Position numbers and translations under genes: made by a program. This document shows, piece after piece, positions 7,106 to 8,485 of a DNA stretch of 8,485 nucleotides. The stretch spans positions 2,390 through 10,874 of the forward strand of contig DBKS01000048.1 in NCBI GenBank assembly GCA_002298605.1, given 5' to 3'. Each line of letters starts with the position of its first letter. Positions within the stretch are counted from its first letter, which is position 1. This stretch comes from Bifidobacterium sp. UBA744. GTDB lineage: Bacteria > Actinomycetota > Actinomycetes > Actinomycetales > Bifidobacteriaceae. The notes beneath the pieces are model-generated. The model worked only from the letters and a program-made list of their open reading frames with translations, searched no databases and was not told where the DNA came from.

Positions 7106-7202
7106 GGTGGCGGCGAAGCGGCCGCGTGGGTGGTTGCCGCGCGGGTGGTTGCGGGCGGTGCCTTCGCGAGGGGCGAGGGGGTGGCCGCGAAGTGGCCGCG
7201 AA
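7106..7202. repeat. Degenerate GC-rich short tandem repeats
   Basis: Exact tandem pair of GTGGCCGCGAA at 7181-7191 and 7192-7202, with a one-mismatch relative GTGGCGGCGAA at 7108-7118 followed by GCGGCCGCG. Between them a second unit, G(T/C)GGGTGGTTGC, occurs at 7126-7137 and 7141-7152 (period 15). The array ends about 50 bases before the CmpB-like ATG. Confidence 0.65.
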
Positions 7203-7238
7203 GGCGCTCATGGTAGCGTGGAAGGCGACGAGGGTTGT

Positions 7239-7244
7239 GAGGAG
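7239..7244 (+). promoter_or_regulatory. Shine-Dalgarno of the CmpB-like gene
   Basis: GAGGAG with a six-base gap to ATG 7251. It fixes the start against the in-frame upstream candidates GTG 7218 and ATG 7095. ATG 7246 is out of frame and too close to the SD. Confidence 0.8.
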
Positions 7245-7250
7245 CATGCT

Positions 7251-8485
7251 ATGGGCGAGACGATTGCGATGAACGGTGTCGGGCAAAACCGCGGATCCGG
7301 TGCCGAACCACACGTGGACCGCGCTCCCGAAACGAATCTCGACGGCCGCAGACTCCCGCTGCTGGCCCGCATCTATGGCGTGCTGGTGCTGGTGGACGGC
7401 GTGGTGACGGTGGCGTTCTTCGCGCTCGCCATCGCGGCCCTGATCATGGCTGGCCTGGGCAACGACATCGCGTTCCTGAAGCAATTCGAACCGGCGACGC
7501 TCACCTTCATCTTCGCCTGCGTGGAGGCCGTCGTGCTGTTCGTCAACGCCTTGGGGCTGACGGTGTTCGGCGTGCTGATCCTGCGCAACCGGCGACGGTA
7601 CGCCGCTCGCTGGGCATATGTGCTCATGGTGCCCACCATGCTTGACGGCCTGCTGCAGCTCGCGCTGGACGGCCTGACCCCGGAATTGGCCAAGCCGCTG
7701 ATCCAGCTGGCGCTGCTGGTCGCCATCTCCGTCACCGCCGACCCCGGTCTGCGCGAGGAACGCCGTCTGCAACGCACGCTGAAACGCATGTCGGACCGCG
7801 ATGACTACGAGGCGGCGGCGGCCAAAGGCATGGTTGGCCGGGACCTGAGCGGCAAGGGCTATGCGTCGCTCGACTTCTTCAACATCATCTGGATCTTCTT
7901 CGCCGGCTGCCTGGCCGGCTGGGTCATCGAATTCCTCTACGTGGGCATACTGACCGGAACCTGGCAGAACCGCGCGGGCATGATCTACGGGCCGCTTTCG
8001 CCGATCTACGGTTTCGGCGCGTGCCTGCTCACTATTTGCCTCAACCGCCTGTACAGGCTCAACTTCGTCGTCATCTTCTTCGCCTCCGCGGTGATCGGCG
8101 GCGCCTTCGAATGGTTGTCAAGTTGGTTCCTAGAGAAGGCCTTCGGCATCGTCTCGTGGGATTACACCGGGCAATGGCTGTCGATCGGCGGACGCACCAG
8201 CGGCAAATACATGTGCTTCTGGGGCTTGCTTGGCCTGTTGTGGCTCAAGGTGATCGAACCGCGGCTCATCACGCTGATCAACCGCATCCCCTGGCAGTGG
8301 CGGTACTCCCTGACGCTGGTGGTGTTCGCGCTGCTGTTCGTGGACGGCCTTATGACGCTGATGGCCTTCGACTGCTGGTACACGCGTTCGGCCGGCATGT
8401 CCCAGGATTCGCCGGTGATGCAGTTCTTCGCGCGGCACTACCCCAACGAGTGGATGGAGCAGCGGCTGCCTGGCATGAGCATGCA
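7251..8485 (+). CDS. Multi-TM protein with putative ABC-transporter type IV (PF06541, CmpB-like) domain, 3' end cut by window
   Basis: The reading frame is open from ATG 7251 to the window edge (411 complete codons, no stop), so the C-terminus is missing. GAGGAG sits six bases before the ATG, a strong start signal. After a hydrophilic N-tail of about 36 residues come helices near 40-68, 84-111, 120-140 and 146-163, then a basic/acidic loop (165-205). A second membrane region of about 210-370 carries the PF06541-like signature: FFAGCLAGWVIEF, NRAGMIYGPLSPIYGFG (240-256), FEWLSSWFLE, SWDYTG (302-307) and GRTSGKYMCFWG (314-325). The family is annotated as a putative ABC-transporter permease, but the biochemical role is poorly known and no ATPase is seen here. 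The frame is also open upstream to ATG 7095; those 52 codons are Arg/Gly/Trp-rich repeat sequence, so 7251 is preferred. It is divergent from the YhgE/Pip operon and may share control elements with it. Confidence 0.87.
   Translation, partial: MGETIAMNGVGQNRGSGAEPHVDRAPETNLDGRRLPLLARIYGVLVLVDGVVTVAFFALAIAALIMAGLGNDIAFLKQFEPATLTFIFACVEAVVLFVNALGLTVFGVLILRNRRRYAARWAYVLMVPTMLDGLLQLALDGLTPELAKPLIQLALLVAISVTADPGLREERRLQRTLKRMSDRDDYEAAAAKGMVGRDLSGKGYASLDFFNIIWIFFAGCLAGWVIEFLYVGILTGTWQNRAGMIYGPLSPIYGFGACLLTICLNRLYRLNFVVIFFASAVIGGAFEWLSSWFLEKAFGIVSWDYTGQWLSIGGRTSGKYMCFWGLLGLLWLKVIEPRLITLINRIPWQWRYSLTLVVFALLFVDGLMTLMAFDCWYTRSAGMSQDSPVMQFFARHYPNEWMEQRLPGMSM

Larger units (their letters stand above)
6914..7250. 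other. Divergent intergenic region with candidate control sites and GC-rich repeats
   Basis: About 340 bp between the YhgE/Pip operon start and the CmpB-like gene. From left to right: an AT-rich patch with minus-strand TATATA/TATAAG (6943-6950) and no matching -35; a near-palindrome at 7006-7019 overlapping minus-strand TTGACT; a 10-bp palindrome at 7073-7082; and degenerate GC-rich repeats at about 7106-7202. Minus-strand frames across it are Pro/Arg/Gln-rich shadows. The only plus frame joins the downstream gene. I see no independent small gene and no RNA gene. Confidence 0.6.

Noticed and set aside
7023..7772. Minus-strand ORF (249 aa) over the intergenic region and the start of the CmpB-like gene
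   Set aside because: Antisense to a real gene; composition is His/Gln/Arg-rich and its C-terminal part is Pro/Arg translation of the GC-rich repeats.

Overview
This is a high-GC window with strong GC preference at third codon positions. The protein families present (tandem YhgE/Pip membrane proteins, a membrane-anchored class A-like serine hydrolase, a CmpB-type membrane protein) fit an actinobacterium, most likely Bifidobacterium. The genus is inferred from gene content and style and was not checked by any search. There are no rRNA or tRNA genes, insertion sequences or CRISPR arrays that I can see, and nothing points to recent transfer.

Layout: (i) Positions 1-96 are a short leader packed with nested inverted repeats. 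(ii) 97-2106 (+) encodes a type II membrane-anchored serine hydrolase with a penicillin-recognising fold. (iii) A 38-bp gap with GC-rich hairpins separates it from a convergent pair. (iv) The minus-strand pair consists of two YhgE/Pip paralogues, the upstream one ending at 4334 and the downstream one covering 4337-2145. They overlap by 4 bp (ATGA) and are almost certainly one operon. (v) 6914-7250 is a divergent intergenic region with two candidate operator palindromes and a patch of degenerate GC-rich repeats. (vi) 7251 to the window end (+) is a partial gene for a multi-TM protein with a PF06541-type (putative ABC-transporter type IV, CmpB-like) domain.

Every gene here encodes a cell-envelope membrane protein. 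The serine hydrolase is likely to act on, or sense, peptidoglycan. The two YhgE/Pip proteins have the family plan: one N-terminal TM, a large external alpha-helical region, and a C-terminal ABC-2-permease-like bundle. Their tight coupling suggests equal synthesis and perhaps a heteromeric complex. No ATPase, T7SS gene or regulator lies within the window, so substrate and partners are unknown.

Nothing here can be called a new system with confidence. The points most worth following are the extra two-helix, Arg/His-tailed module on the upstream YhgE protein, the Shine-Dalgarno embedded in its coding tail, the hydrolase that keeps SxxK/SDN but appears to lack the omega-loop Glu, the frame ambiguity over its first 330 bases, and the structured leader at the left edge.
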